Source: Ligula intestinalis
Lineage: Eukaryota > Platyhelminthes > Cestoda > Diphyllobothriidea > Diphyllobothriidae
Reading direction: 5' to 3'
Assembly (NCBI GenBank): GCA_036362985.1
Contig: JAYGXS010000003.1
Location: 79,402,362-79,466,361 of the forward strand
Length of the DNA stretch: 64,000 bases
Position 1 is the first letter of the stretch. Each line of letters begins with the position of its first letter. Positions 1-9,835 of this stretch are shown piece by piece. The notes under the pieces were generated by a model. It saw only the letters and a program-made list of their open reading frames with translations. It did not search any database and was not told the origin of the DNA. The position numbers and the translations under genes were made by a program.

Positions 1-660
1 TCATTTGAAATCTTCATCAGCTACATGTTCAAGTGCATAACTTTGTTTGCTTAGCTTTAATAGATTCTTGTCGGCTTTATTGGTGCAGCCCTGAAAAGTT
101 ACGCAGATTTATAGCACTCGGTTCAGATTGGCTATATGGTGTCCGGTCCGTTTGAAGAGAAAGTTCTGGAAGCGCAGAGTACTTCTCGCGGCCATGGACT
201 AATCAGATCCGACGAGAGCTATGTGCCACAGTCAAGGCAAGATGCTGTCGAGCGCACACTCGTTGCATGCAGCGTGGGAGACACGCGCGCGTGGTCTTCT
301 GTGAGGTTGGCTCATTGTGCGAATGGGGGCATTCCTACCACGCTCCAAAGAATATAGCGCTAATTACGCCGATGTCAGAGGATTTTAGGGGTCAATAGAT
401 GGCTTATCACATTGAAGAATCCATTGCATCTAACGCACTCTCTTTTCCCTCACCCTTCTGAGCCCGGTGTCGAGGCAGAGCCAAGGGAACCGAAGTGGAG
501 ATCTAGTACAGGTGGTCGACGCAGCGTGAGCCTACGCCTAGGCTCGCCACCACATTCCTCAAATATGTGACACCGATCGGTGCAAAACTCCCTCGTTTCG
601 TTACCCGTTGGGCCTCGCTCTCCAGCCCAGTCGGTTAACGGCTAGCATACTATAAGCAGC
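1..660. other. unassigned sequence, probably DPH6 intron
   Basis: No exon, RNA gene or recognised repeat could be supported here. The short open frames have no recognisable motif. If the DPH6 exons starting at 1612 continue upstream, as they must because the catalytic domain is missing, this is intron or intergenic DNA. Confidence 0.4.
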
Positions 661-664
661 AATA

Positions 665-790
665 TATTGCCGACAAAGACAAGGCAAACTGAAATGGACA
701 TTTCTGGCTTATTAGTCGTCATCAGCCGGCCATATCCAATCCCAGAGGTAACCGCCCCAACGCCCGAACCCACGAACTTGTTAGCTGACA
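665..790 (-). mobile_element. tRNA-derived SINE family C, degenerate copy
   Basis: On the minus strand this reads as a tRNA-like head with a Pol III B-box-like segment (gaacccacgaac complement), followed by the body 'gatgacgactaataagccagaa' and 'tgtctttgtcggcaa', shared in order with about ten other sites in the window. It is degenerate. It lies head-to-head with a plus-strand copy at 808-955. Confidence 0.6.
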
Positions 791-807
791 AAGGCAACGG
801 TAAGAAG

Positions 808-955
808 CCAATGGCACAGTGGTTAGAGCGTTAGACTTCTAACTATCCAGTTCGGGCCTCGGGGGCGGCTATCTCTGAGGTTGGGTGTGACCAGCTGAGG
901 TCGGCTACTGAGGCAGAAATAGCCATTCCAGTATCCCTCGTCATTGTCAGTGTTA
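808..955 (+). mobile_element. tRNA-derived SINE family C, plus copy
   Basis: A-box-like 'cagtggttagagcgtt' is followed about 30 bases later by B-box-like 'agttcgggcctc', then by the family C body with 'gcagaaatagccattcc' and 'ccctcgtc'. The same order occurs at 8213, 13560 and 39095. The copy is diverged and not a functional tRNA because no cloverleaf closes. Confidence 0.65.
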
Positions 956-1611
956 CAGTCACGGCAGTCGGCGAAAAGAACAGGCCAGCTGGGACACGCT
1001 CACAGTCGAGCCGCACACGTTTTGTAATACCCACATGCAAGTCGCCCACACTCGACGTCGAGCAAACGAGATGACCGCCCACACAGCGTGAGCAGTGGCC
1101 GCAGTCGAGAAGGTTCAAGAATGCCCAGGCGCCCACCATACGTCAAGAACGTTCTAGAGGGATCAGTACCTTATAAATATGCCGGAGTGGACAAACTAAA
1201 GAACCCCGCTGTCCTTGTGTACTGTTGAATGAAGCCATTACAATCAGAAGCGCCCTCTTGCCTTCTGACTACTAGTCGGATTAGAACACCTGGGCTACAA
1301 CAGCTAGTAACGCTTGCCATGCTCTGATTTGGCCTCGGTTTTGGTCCAATGTATCCACCTCGCGATCGCTTTTAGTGGTCAGGCGAAAATTAATAATAAC
1401 CTTTTTAATTCGCAGCCGCGCCTAATCCGCCGATCGCAGTGTCCTCATCACCAGCGCTTATTGTTTGCATATCAGTGGGACTGACTGAAGCGCCCCACGA
1501 TTACCTTGAGAATGGAACTAAATCGTTAAAAGAACAACTGATTTTTTCGGACTTTTATTTAATCCTTTTACAGCAAATTAAACGAAGTACTGCGTTGACT
1601 ATTTTGATTAG
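956..1611. other. DPH6 intron sequence, nothing recognised
   Basis: This stretch ends in the polypyrimidine-poor acceptor 'ttttgattag' at 1602-1611. The minus-strand open frame at 843-1139 overlaps a SINE copy and has no protein motif. Nothing else is supported. Confidence 0.4.
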
Positions 1612-1872
1612 ATTGCCTCTTATGGCTTGGATGTCAAGAACTATCTCGGCTCCAGTCTTTCGGACCTTGCACCCCGTCTTCTGAAGCTTTCAGAGGATCC
1701 TATCTGTCCCCTGAATCCCTGCGGTGAAGGCGGAGAGTTTGAGACCTTCACCTTCGACTGTCCCCTGTTTCGCCAGCGCATTGTTCCGACTCAGCAGCCG
1801 ACCATCATCATGCATTCGGATAACGCCCTCGCTCCAGTCGCCTATCTAAATTACGGCGGTCTCGATTTGCAG
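1612..1872 (+). CDS. DPH6: DPH6 exon (end of ATP-pyrophosphatase domain)
   Basis: Internal exon of diphthine--ammonia ligase, the enzyme that amidates diphthine on elongation factor 2 using ATP and ammonium as the last step of diphthamide synthesis in the cytosol. The 87-codon exon reads from an AG acceptor at 1610-1611 to a GT donor at 1873 and is phase 0 at both ends. It encodes the signature PCGEGGEFETFTFDCPLF (about residues 43-60 of the exon) followed by a 'HSDNALAPVAYL' segment; both resemble the conserved C-terminal half of the DPH6 ATP-binding domain (human: CGEGGEYETFTLDCPLF). The upstream exons carrying the PP-loop SGGKDS motif are not in this window. The TTG at 1627 is not a start. 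Confidence 0.93.
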
Positions 1873-2022
1873 GTTTGTATATGCACAGGCCTCTACATCG
1901 GTCGGTAAATCAACTATTACCGCCGTACTATCTCATTTATTGCTGCCGGTAGAAGCGAAAGTGCAGATCTCAGAAAACGATTAAGGAGAATTTGATGCGA
2001 TCGTTGGATCGAGAACTTTATT

Positions 2023-2066
2023 CACCTGACGTTTCGGATTCACGTTCGAATCCATCATTAGAGACA
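2023..2066 (-). ncRNA. hammerhead ribozyme-like motif, Penelope type
   Basis: Read on the minus strand: helix I arm UGUCU; core CUAAUGA (consensus CUGAUGA, so G5 is mutated); one extra U; helix II GGAUUC with GAAUCC closing a 6-base loop (perfect 6 bp); GAA; the palindrome ACGU as helix III; cleavage base C; then AGGUG, which pairs back to UGUCU. All helices are visible. Because helix III has no loop, it can form only between two molecules. The G5 change probably inactivates this copy. Confidence 0.75.
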
Positions 2067-2220
2067 GCATCAGATCTGAGTAATTAATGTACAGGAAGAA
2101 GCAGTATTTATAGGAGGCATCAGGCTACCGCATTCCAGTGGTGTGAGGCTTCGTATGAGAATTTCTTAACGTACAAAAACATCCTATAACTACCGCTACC
2201 CCTAGTGTTTATGAATTACC

Positions 2221-2264
2221 CGTATCTGATGATGGGTTCGAGCGAGAATCTGAAACGTCAGGCA
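2221..2264 (+). ncRNA. hammerhead ribozyme-like motif, Penelope type
   Basis: Intact core CUGAUGA at 2226-2232, extra U at 2233, helix II GGGUUC/GAAUCU (6 pairs including G-U), GAA, palindromic ACGU, C17 at 2259, then AGGCA. Helix I is weaker here because the 5' arm reads CGUAU. It lies inverted to the motif at 2023-2066 with about 150 bases between. Confidence 0.75.
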
Positions 2265-2588
2265 AATCAACTTATTCCACCGATCTACTTATTCCCAACC
2301 GTTTTACTAAGATAAAGATAGGTGAGCGCCTTTGAGCTCCCTAGCGGTAAAAAAGTGGCTAAAACGTATCGACACAGAAGAAAAATTCAAAGGACGTCAA
2401 TTACATGATTGCGGGCGAAAAACGAACTGTTAGCTAGGCGGAAGAGTAATCATAAATGGCTACTCAATAAGCACAAGTAGGATAATAATTAAAATGGTAA
2501 TTGTCTTCCCGCAGGGGTTAGCTTGTAGCCGGTGAATGAGATATTTGATGCATGCATACGATTGCTCAGACGTTGCCTTTGTCTGTAG

Positions 2589-2955
2589 GCGAAGGACCCT
2601 AAAGAAATCAAGACCTCCGCGGAGGAGTTGTTAGCCATGGAGACGGAAATTGACGTCGGTACCGGCGCCCAACTCCGCCGTCCATTTCGGTCGATTCGGC
2701 AGAGGTTATTAGCGCTGGCTACGGAAGTGCCACAGGAGCTCGCCGAGAAGCTTGCCTCTTCCAGTTGCCCACTGATCACCGCAGCGCTCCCAACCACCTC
2801 ACACAAATCACTACCGGGTACCCGTCCTCTGGGCGGCTTTCTCTGCATGACACGGACCTTTACTGGCGTTGTAGCCCTCCCGTCAAGTGGCGATGTGCGA
2901 GAGAGCATCACCGAGGCCACGCAGAATGCTCTGGATCGCATGCAGCGGCACCTAG
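2589..2955 (+). CDS. DPH6: DPH6 exon (start of first RidA-like domain)
   Basis: The exon begins after the acceptor 'ctttgtctgtag' and ends at the donor G|gtaagc at 2956. It is 367 bases long, phase 0 in and phase 1 out, so it joins both neighbours in frame. It opens with a charged linker (AKDPKEIKTSAEELLAME) and continues into a RidA/YjgF-like fold: GGFLCMTRTFTGV, then ITEATQNALDRMQRHL, which matches the helix EQTRQALxNLxxxL of RidA proteins. Fungal DPH6 proteins of about 700 residues carry two such C-terminal domains, whereas the short vertebrate form lacks them. A minus-strand frame at 2489-2974 is only the shadow of this exon. Confidence 0.9.
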
Positions 2956-3403
2956 GTAAGCTTCCCCTTCTCAAAAAGGAGTGTCGTTGGCTCCGGCTGC
3001 TTAGCTATCAAAAGTAACGACATATAAGCAGACGCAAAACGTCGTTTACTTTGCATAACTGCCTACTTTTTTTGTAGAAGTGAGCATATTTTAAAGTTGC
3101 AAAAATGCCCATCAGAGAATTCAGAAGAGTATTTCACGCGCATACGTAGCTTTCGATAAATTCCCCTCGCATGTTACCATTGGCCATGCCAGGCTCGGAT
3201 CTTGCAGCAGGTTCTTTCGTGCGTAAAAAACAGGCTTCCTCTCCCGACACGGAAATCTTTGGTGACTAGGCTGTGTTACTCAACCTAATCCCGCATCGGA
3301 AGCTTGGTATCCATTCTTGGTTTTATGTTCGCGCCTTTCATTCCTACCCACGACCGCCTTTCAAACTGATTTTCCTGTTTTCCTTTTTTAAATGTAAAAA
3401 TAG
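2956..3403 (+). other. DPH6: DPH6 intron
   Basis: Donor gtaagc at 2956, acceptor 'aaaaatag' ending at 3403. A stretch at about 3095-3165 is shared, inverted, with 48795-48870, so it is a dispersed repeat. Confidence 0.7.
3095..3165 (+). repeat. dispersed repeat family G, single arm
   Basis: 'atgcccatcagagaattcag' and the following 'tacgtagctttcgataaattccc' recur on the opposite strand at 48795-48870, where they form one arm of an inverted pair with 48485-48545. Confidence 0.55.
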
Positions 3404-3645
3404 GAGCTGACGGCTTTGACATGGACAGGGTTGTCCACGTGCACGTGGTGGTATCCGCTAACGTCGACCTCTCCAGCCAGGATTGCTTCTCAGCCCTTAA
3501 CCAGCCCTTTGAGGCGGCCTTCGACACACCGGACCGCCTTCGGAAACGTGCAGGAAGTGTTCCACCCAGTCGCGTTTGCGTGGCTACTCAGTGGCCCCAG
3601 AAATTGATTCATCTTCTTCGAATAAATGAACAGTACTCAGATAGG
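3404..3645 (+). CDS. DPH6: DPH6 exon (end of first RidA-like domain)
   Basis: The first two bases complete the phase-1 codon of the previous exon. The reading is then GADGFDMDRVVHVHVVVSAN and a QPFEAAFDTPD segment, which aligns with the RidA pattern (V.VTVF..D...F......F) and ends in PPSRVCVA like the RidA PARSCVA strand. The chosen donor is GG|gtaagc at 3646, giving phase 0 out, which matches the next exon. The residues after VCVA (up to 3645) look less conserved, so an earlier donor is possible. An overlapping frame at 3416 is a shadow. Confidence 0.82.
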
Positions 3646-3759
3646 GTAAGCAATTGTTTAAAGAATTGTCTCAATACTCATTTTTCGTGGTCTCGAATTG
3701 GGATAAGGTAATAACATATCCGACAGAATACACAGTTTATTTCAGGTGCAAGGGCTGCA

Positions 3760-3905
3760 TACCTAAATGAACATTGCCGGTAAAGACAAGTGAGATGGGA
3801 ATGACAATTTCTGGCTCATTAGCCGTCATCAATCAGTCATATCGAACTCCAGGTAGTGCACCACTGGAGGCTCGAACCCGCGAACTGTCAGTCATAAGTG
3901 CAGCG
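3760..3905 (-). mobile_element. tRNA-derived SINE family C
   Basis: The minus-strand copy has B-box 'ggttcgagcctcc' (complement of ggaggctcgaacc at about 3866-3878), followed by 'agtggtgcac', a short spacer and the body with 'gatgacggctaatgagccagaa' and 'cttgtctttaccggcaatg'. The A-box end is truncated near 3905. Confidence 0.7.
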
Positions 3906-4732
3906 CTCAGCGTTCATTAATGAATGATTAGATACCTCTGCGGTATGGATTCTTTGTGGGGCCGCCTGGGGAACGTGTGAAGCGCGCCCCTCAGGCTCAC
4001 GGGCACCTGATTTTAGGGGAGATGGCGGGCGGAGCATATCAGGGAACAAATTAGATCGCACTATTTCTGTAAAATAAAAAAGTTACAAAGACAAGTTGGC
4101 GAAGACACTGAAATGGGCTGTAGGGGGAGTGTGCCCTAGCCTCGGGCGAGGTCCTTGAGGTACATTTTCGAGTGGAACCACCAACACCAACTAGAAAAGA
4201 GGTTAACGCAGTACAAACGTCGGAAGATTGTGTAAATCACCCTACTTAACATTTGTAAGCAAGCGGTTATTCCCGTGGTTAATTTAAAATACAAATTTCT
4301 CTTAGTATACTGACTTAGGCGGTTATTGTATGCGCTGACCTTCTTAGGACCACTCTGCAGTTCAATGCCATCATTAAATTCCTGCTGGATCGATGGATGG
4401 CGTGTAAAGAACAAAGAGATTACGGGTAATTCTACGTACTTAAAGAATTTCAGTAGGTGGCTATAATACATAAGGAACTTTCGAAGATCCTACTTGGAAA
4501 CCCCTCCACGTCTGCTTGCCACAGCGTGTCGACCTGATGGAGGTGGGCTTGGCCGTGGCGAGCTTAGATTTATTCGCGCGAACTGCGCTAAATCTGCATG
4601 GCATATGGCCGGAGAATCCTGACTTATACAAGCGGATAAACCGTGTGGTCAATTGCCAATACAAGCGAACATGCGAGTCCCAGGAAGTAATTGAGCAGAA
4701 GACGACTCGATCGCTGGGACAATACGTTTATT

Positions 4733-4776
4733 TGCCTGACGTTTCGGCATCCGTTGTGGATTCATCATCAGGTACA
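4733..4776 (-). ncRNA. hammerhead-like motif, left arm
   Basis: Minus strand: CUGAUGA, extra U, then a helix II that is poorly paired in this copy (GAAUCC against GAUGCC), GAA, palindromic ACGU, C17, AGGCA. Helix I is also weakened (5' arm UGUAC). Core bases are intact but folding is doubtful. Confidence 0.6.
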
Positions 4777-4825
4777 TGAACAGGGAACAGTATCAGAAAA
4801 CGTGTCTATTACTGTTTCCTGTTCA

Positions 4826-4869
4826 TGTCTCTGATGATGAATACGCGACAGACGTCGAAACGTCAGGCG
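4826..4869 (+). ncRNA. hammerhead-like motif, right arm
   Basis: UGUCU (4826-4830), CUGAUGA (4831-4837), extra U, an 18-base helix II region that now pairs only at its base, GAA, ACGU, C17 (4864), AGGCG, which pairs with UGUCU (A-U, G-C, G-U, C-G, G-U). The catalytic core is intact and helix II has decayed. Confidence 0.65.
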
Positions 4870-5251
4870 ATCGTCCCAGCGATCGAGTCGTCTTCTTCTC
4901 ATCTGGTCAATCTCCATTTGCCCTGGTAATCGGGTGCCTAGATTTAATAATGACGGCCATTTGTATTAACGTCCTTCACTCCTTTCTTTCCTGCATGCTG
5001 GTTTAAGGTAGTATCTTTCATCCGATTATTATTTGCAGTGAACTATGACTCTTATGTATTGACATTATGCAAACATGTAAGTTGCTGTATGCTTCCATTC
5101 TTTATCTAAATCATGAAAAGCCGGGTTGCAGTTGGAAAACTGTTTCGAAATTCACTGGATCAAATAAATCCCGCTGCCGATGCCTGTTGTAAATGCACAC
5201 CCGGGAGCAAAATGTTTCAATTCTGACTAATTGCATCCTTCTACATACCAG

Positions 5252-5641
5252 GCGGAGGAGGAGAAGGTGGAAGCTGCCGAACAGGAGAACTTAGTGATTG
5301 TTGGCGTCTCTGCGGTGGTCCTCCTTCCCAACACCGAAACGGCCGATGTAGCCGTCACCGGCATGCGTGTGCGTTCCTTCTCGCACTGGGCGCCCGCTGT
5401 GATTGGACCGTACAGTCAAGCGGTCCGCGTCAGAGTCACCCACATGGAGGAGGATGATGACTCTTCCGACTATCCATGCACCCTCTGTAGTGCTTTCTAC
5501 GCTGGTCAGATCGGCCTTATTCCCGAGACTGGGAGGCTACCGGAGATGTGCGATGTTAACCTGCAAACGGACGATGATGGTCAGGCAGCCTATGCACATC
5601 AGGGCTGGCTTTCTCTGCGCCATGTCCATCGTGTCCTTGAG
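5252..5641 (+). CDS. DPH6: DPH6 exon (second RidA-like domain)
   Basis: A 130-codon exon, phase 0 at both ends, between the acceptor 'ctacataccag' and the donor GAG|gtaagc. After an acidic linker (AEEEKVEAAEQEN) it encodes the second RidA-like unit, recognised by WAPAVIGPYSQAVRV: the IGPYSQA segment is the hallmark start of RidA/YjgF proteins and occurs in the long DPH6 proteins of fungi and invertebrates. FYAGQIGLIPETG (about residues 86-98) matches the RidA pattern of a strand then GQIGLxPxTG. An acidic loop (MEEDDDSSDYP) is inserted between the two. RidA units in DPH6 are presumed to help dispose of reactive imines or hold the fold, which is family knowledge and not visible here. Confidence 0.93.
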
Positions 5642-6830
5642 GTAAGCGCTTACTGTTCTGTTTAGTCTTGGAACCATGTTGTCTCACCCCTCACCTCAGT
5701 GTGTGCTATCGTACCATCAACTCATTAGACCGATCTACCTTAATTATAATAACCGGCTTTGTATGCTCACTTTGACCTTAGTGCTCTTGGCGCAGATGAT
5801 CGTGTTGACAAGAGAAAGTTCTCCAAATCACAAGTTAAGTAAGAACAAGTTGGTAGAAACAGCTTTACTGCAAGAAAATGAACTGTACAAAGACTGTGCC
5901 ACCAGCCAGCTGCCAGTTATTTCTGCACGCCAGTTGCGTCCTTGGTGTTGTGTAGCTTTGCCTGCGCGATGAGTACTCTGCCGTCTGCAACCAATCAAAT
6001 GAAGCGGGAGTATCAATTGATTTAGAGCTTATGCGCTCATCAAGCAGCAAGTTGATCGATAGCGTTAGAAAGGCCGATGGCGCGCGAAGTGGATGATAAT
6101 GCGTGGGAGAAAGACCTGGGAGAGTAAAGGTAGGATGAGTCGAGCGCAGTTGCGCTAGGCGGCAGACTCCTACCCTCTAACCTTCGCCATCGTATAGTAA
6201 CGAACAATCGATAATGAGGCATTTTATTTTATCGACGAAACTTTTTTTCCTTTGTTTGACTGTATAGATGCATTTTTGGGGGCCCAGGTCTAACTTTGTA
6301 TATTGCCGGCCTGAGGTTGAAGTCTGACTCGTTGTTGACCGCAAATAAAAAATAATTGTTATGAGCCGCGCCTGATACTTGTGATTAACACAAACTGTGA
6401 GTTGTTCCAAAGCCAGCACGGTAGAGGAAGAGCAGGCAATCGAGCACGATGCAACCCGTATTAAAAAGCAGCAAGCGCTTCTGACAAAAGAGCTCCGTCT
6501 ATTGATTGGTCAGCTTGATATGGAAGTGACTGCAACAGTGGACCAATCGAATCTGACAAAAGATCGATAGCCGCGTTGCGCGCTCTCAGGGCTGTCACGT
6601 GGCGGCTGACGCTGATACCTTTCTATGCCATGACTCATCCTGGGAATGGAAGCATTCCCAACACCATCTTCTCCCTCATCTAGAGTGTTCCAGTGACACA
6701 GCTGAGAACACAACAACCGAGAAATTCTGATAGTCGAGTGAGACCTCATGGTGAAATCTTAAACGAGGTAGTTTCACAGGAAGCATATAGCTTGAAGCAA
6801 TGAGTCTTAAATTTACCTTCCCTCTCCCCT

Positions 6831-6847
6831 TACCCCCCCCCCCCTCC
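6831..6847. repeat. C-rich homopolymer tract
   Basis: A run of cytosines interrupted only near its ends. Its length may be unreliable in assembly. Confidence 0.8.
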
Positions 6848-7789
6848 CCCATAATATAACTCACCGACAGACCGTGTGCCCTCAATTTACCCGTCGCGTA
6901 CTTGTCGCTCAGCCCATCGGTTAGCCCGACGAGGATGCAAACAGCACGTTTCCTCAAGTTCATTTACAGGGCCAATTGACCAAAGTTATCGAGCGTTCAT
7001 GCATATCGAGGGAGAGAATATTCTTTTGGGTAAAGAGTTTTAGCCCGAGCGCTAAGCTAACCCAATGTCTTCCTCACTGGGGCCAAAGTTTTGTATGTCT
7101 AATCGACATGTTGACCTCTCCGCGGTCTCCGGAGTCTTACGCAATCACAGAAACTGAGCGGATCGGAAACGGAAAGAAGTTGAGGCCACAGTCAGTCCGA
7201 CAACCCCTATCAGTTCTGCCTCGACGAGGAACGGGGACAGACTAGTGGTCAGACAAAATCAGCTTGAGTATAAGAGAAAAAATTAACAAAGGCCGTTTCC
7301 CGGTGTAGATGCATTTGTTCGACGTTGGTGTAATTTACAATGCGCGTTTTCTGTTATTCCATCCAACACCGGGTACTCGGCAAATCCAACCTAGCTATTA
7401 ATAGCAACTACGTCAGGACCGGTCGTTCGGATCGCTTCGCCTTTTTGTCTATTCGTGTTACGAAATTGCGCGAGGTATCTGCTCAACTGCAAATCTCAGG
7501 TTTCAGTGTCTAGACCGCGGTACTCATGTGTATTCTTTTCGATACGTATTTACACCCAAGACTGTCCACCGACAGTTCGACCTTCAATTTCAATTATGAA
7601 CAGGTTGGCGCAGAGACGCTGACTTGCGCGTGGTTAGTTTCCAGCGGAAATAGGCTTACATGGCATGTACCGCACTCTCTCGTTCCTCACTTACTTGGGC
7701 CCGGTGTCAAGACATAGTGAAAAAGACCAGAAACGGGATCAGGCTCGAGGCCGCATCCCCCTATGCGTGTTTTCACACCCGGCTCGCTG

Positions 7790-8190
7790 TGTGGGAATGC
7801 CGTAATAGTTACATTAAGAAGGAGCCATTGCAGCCTGACTCTCAGTCTGCCAGTCAGCTACTCCAAACGATGAAATACACACTAGACTGACCGTGCGGTC
7901 CGAGCTGTCAGTTAGCAAGCCCAAAGCCACATCAGGTCGCCTATAGCGAGGAAAGAAGTGTACTGAGTGTCGACCTCACTATGTCTCTCCCAGCATCAAG
8001 CCAACGTCCCAGCTGGTAGATCACCTGATGTGGGATAAGCGTAGGGGCTGACAGGGCCGGCGAACCCGTTCGCGTGTGCCACAGCACAACTTGACACACA
8101 CGTACGACGAGGGGAGGATAGAAGGAGCCGTCGCCGTTTGACTCCCAGTCCATTCATAAGCCACTACACACAACGCCCCGCCAGCAGACA
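7790..8190 (+). repeat. dispersed repeat family A, copy
   Basis: It shares 'acattaagaaggagccattg' and 'cagcctgactctcagt' with 45230-45290 and 45905-45950, and 'gggataagcg.. ggctgacagggccggcgaac' with 9080-9120. Inverted copies lie at 30365 and 37425. I see no coding capacity, and the class is unknown. Confidence 0.6.
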
Positions 8191-8212
8191 CACAGCAGCT
8201 AGTCGTATTGGT

Positions 8213-8330
8213 GACTCAATGGTCAAAGCGTTTGACTTTTGATCAACAAGTCGCGAGTTCCGGTCTCAGGCGGTGGACTACTTTGGCTTGGATATGCCTG
8301 GCTGGTGAAGGCTAATACGCTAGAAGTAAA
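8213..8330 (+). mobile_element. tRNA-derived SINE family C
   Basis: A-box-like 'tgactcaatggtcaaagcg', anticodon-loop-like 'gacttttgatcaac', B-box-like 'gagttccggtctc', followed by the family body. Truncated at the 3' end. Confidence 0.65.
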
Positions 8331-8979
8331 CTTATCGGTCACCGTTTTTCATTAGGTGTTTTGTGAATTGTGAGTACAGGCGGGTCCCCAACAGCCGCCC
8401 GTATAGTTTGCTCGAGGTTACCTTCACTGGCGCTTCGACTCGGTAGTGGTGACAAACGAACTTATCAACTGGCGGTTCACCGTCGTCAGACTTTGCGACA
8501 TTTCATAGGCCAAACCTCAGCCCGCCGCACCCTGGTAGTGTTGTCGCTACTGGTTTGCAATCGATTCACTTTAGAGCTTCTTTGGGGATTCGGAGACAAC
8601 CGTTTCTGACCATCAAACGTTTTTTTTTCAAATCCAACGCTCTATCGTTGCGTTACTGGCTCGCTTCCCGGTCGGTTGCGACTAGGAATATACAGTACCG
8701 TATGAGACTGCGTTCCCCAATCTAGTCATGGGACGTGTTTATTATATTTTGCTTTGGGGATGAGTCTAAAGACCTTGCAGTAAATCAATCCTGATCGCAG
8801 TCGTAACAAGTACAAGTAATAATCCGGAAGTGGAAGTGGCCTTTGTCGACAAAACCTATTTCAAAATCTATAAATAAAGTACGCACTGTAATGTATATGA
8901 CAGCCGACTTAGCCTTATGTGAGGTATCAGTTGGAAACCCCCCAATCCACGGCTGTTAGAGCACCATGTTAGCTCTGAC

Positions 8980-9600
8980 GCGTCAGGTTGTTTATAGTGA
9001 GGAAAGAAATGTGCTGAATGTCGACCTCATTCTCTGTTCCACCGCCAGCATCAGGTCAACATCTCAGCCCGTTGATCGCCTGAGGTGGGATGGGCGCAGT
9101 GGCTGACAGGGCCGGCGAACCCATCTGCGCGTGCCACAGCATGACCTGGCTCCCCTTGACATAAAGCACCAGGATTTACACAACCAGGGGACTAGGAGAA
9201 ACCGTCGTCATCTGACCCCCAGTTTGCTCGTCAGCCACTACACACACAGTGTACTGATGGTGTCTCCGGTAAATGCGTAAATTGGCTGCCTTCTCAGTCA
9301 CGGAAAACCGTGATAGTCTCAGACTCGCATCACGCATATAGCATTGAAGCTGGATGCGGAAGGAGCCGATCAGCGGCCGTATCTGCTGAGCCTACATGCT
9401 AACGTGCCGACTGCTATTCCACTCATCAGCCACTGGACACACAACACACACACTGGCTGATGGTGTGTGGGACAACTGAGTCAGCTGGCTACCTTCTCAA
9501 CCAGTCTCAGACTCGCAGCAACCTGTGGCAAAGGCACTGCATGCGAAAGGAGCTGGAAACCGGCTGTTAGAGGACCCACTCGTCCCTCCATGTTGCAATT
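8980..9600 (+). repeat. dispersed repeat family A, longer copy
   Basis: Contains 'gtgaggaaagaaatgtgctg', 'gtcgacctcatt', 'ggctgacagggccggcgaac' and 'cagccactacacacac', in the same order as at 7950-8200 and 45420-47160. It appears internally duplicated (the cacac and 'gctgatggtgt' part occurs twice, about 9236 and 9430). Confidence 0.6.
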
Positions 9601-9644
9601 ACAGCCCTCTCTCGAGCCTCCACCGTGAGGCGGCTAGAATATAG

Positions 9645-9835
9645 ACAGAAGGACATTACCAGCAAAGACATGGGACACTAAGAGGACCTTTTCTAGCTCA
9701 TTTTCCGTCGTCAACTAGTGCTACCCAAGTCCAGTATTGCTGCTGAAATTGCTGCCACATTCGAGTACTGAACTCGCGTCTCTCCGGTCAGAGGCGAACG
9801 TCCTAACCATTGAGCCACGAGCTCACAGCCTTGTC
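9645..9835 (-). mobile_element. tRNA-derived SINE family C, near full length
   Basis: Minus strand: 'gagctcgtggctcaatggtt' (A box, about 9803-9822), a GACC-type arm, B-box region at about 9764-9777, then the body to 'cttt..gctggtaatg' at 9645-9670. It is one of the better preserved heads. The two ORF-like frames here are not genes. Confidence 0.7.

Larger units (their letters stand above)
1873..2588 (+). other. DPH6: DPH6 intron with inverted hammerhead pair
   Basis: The intron runs from GT at 1873 to the acceptor 'gtctgtag' ending at 2588. It carries two oppositely oriented hammerhead-like motifs (2023-2066 minus, 2221-2264 plus) and about 40 bases of conserved downstream sequence on the outer side of each, which is the debris of a Penelope-like terminal repeat. 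Confidence 0.7.
4680..4915. repeat. inverted repeat carrying two hammerhead-like motifs
   Basis: Two arms of about 105-115 bases (4680-4792 and 4810-4915) are inverted copies. The inner 19 bases (4774-4792 against 4810-4828) match at 18 of 19, separated by 17 bases. Outer ends share the 'gactcgatcgctgggac' element in opposite orientation. Each arm contains a hammerhead-like core, and the whole is a long potential hairpin. Confidence 0.85.
3646..5251 (+). other. DPH6: DPH6 intron with SINE and inverted hammerhead pair
   Basis: This intron, from gtaagc at 3646 to the acceptor 'ctacataccag' ending at 5251, contains a family C SINE relic (3760-3900), an inverted repeat with two hammerhead-like motifs (4680-4915), and otherwise unassigned DNA. 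Confidence 0.7.

Noticed and set aside
2489..2974. 161-codon minus-strand gene
   Set aside because: Shadow of the DPH6 exon at 2589-2955, whose plus reading has RidA motifs and matched splice phases.
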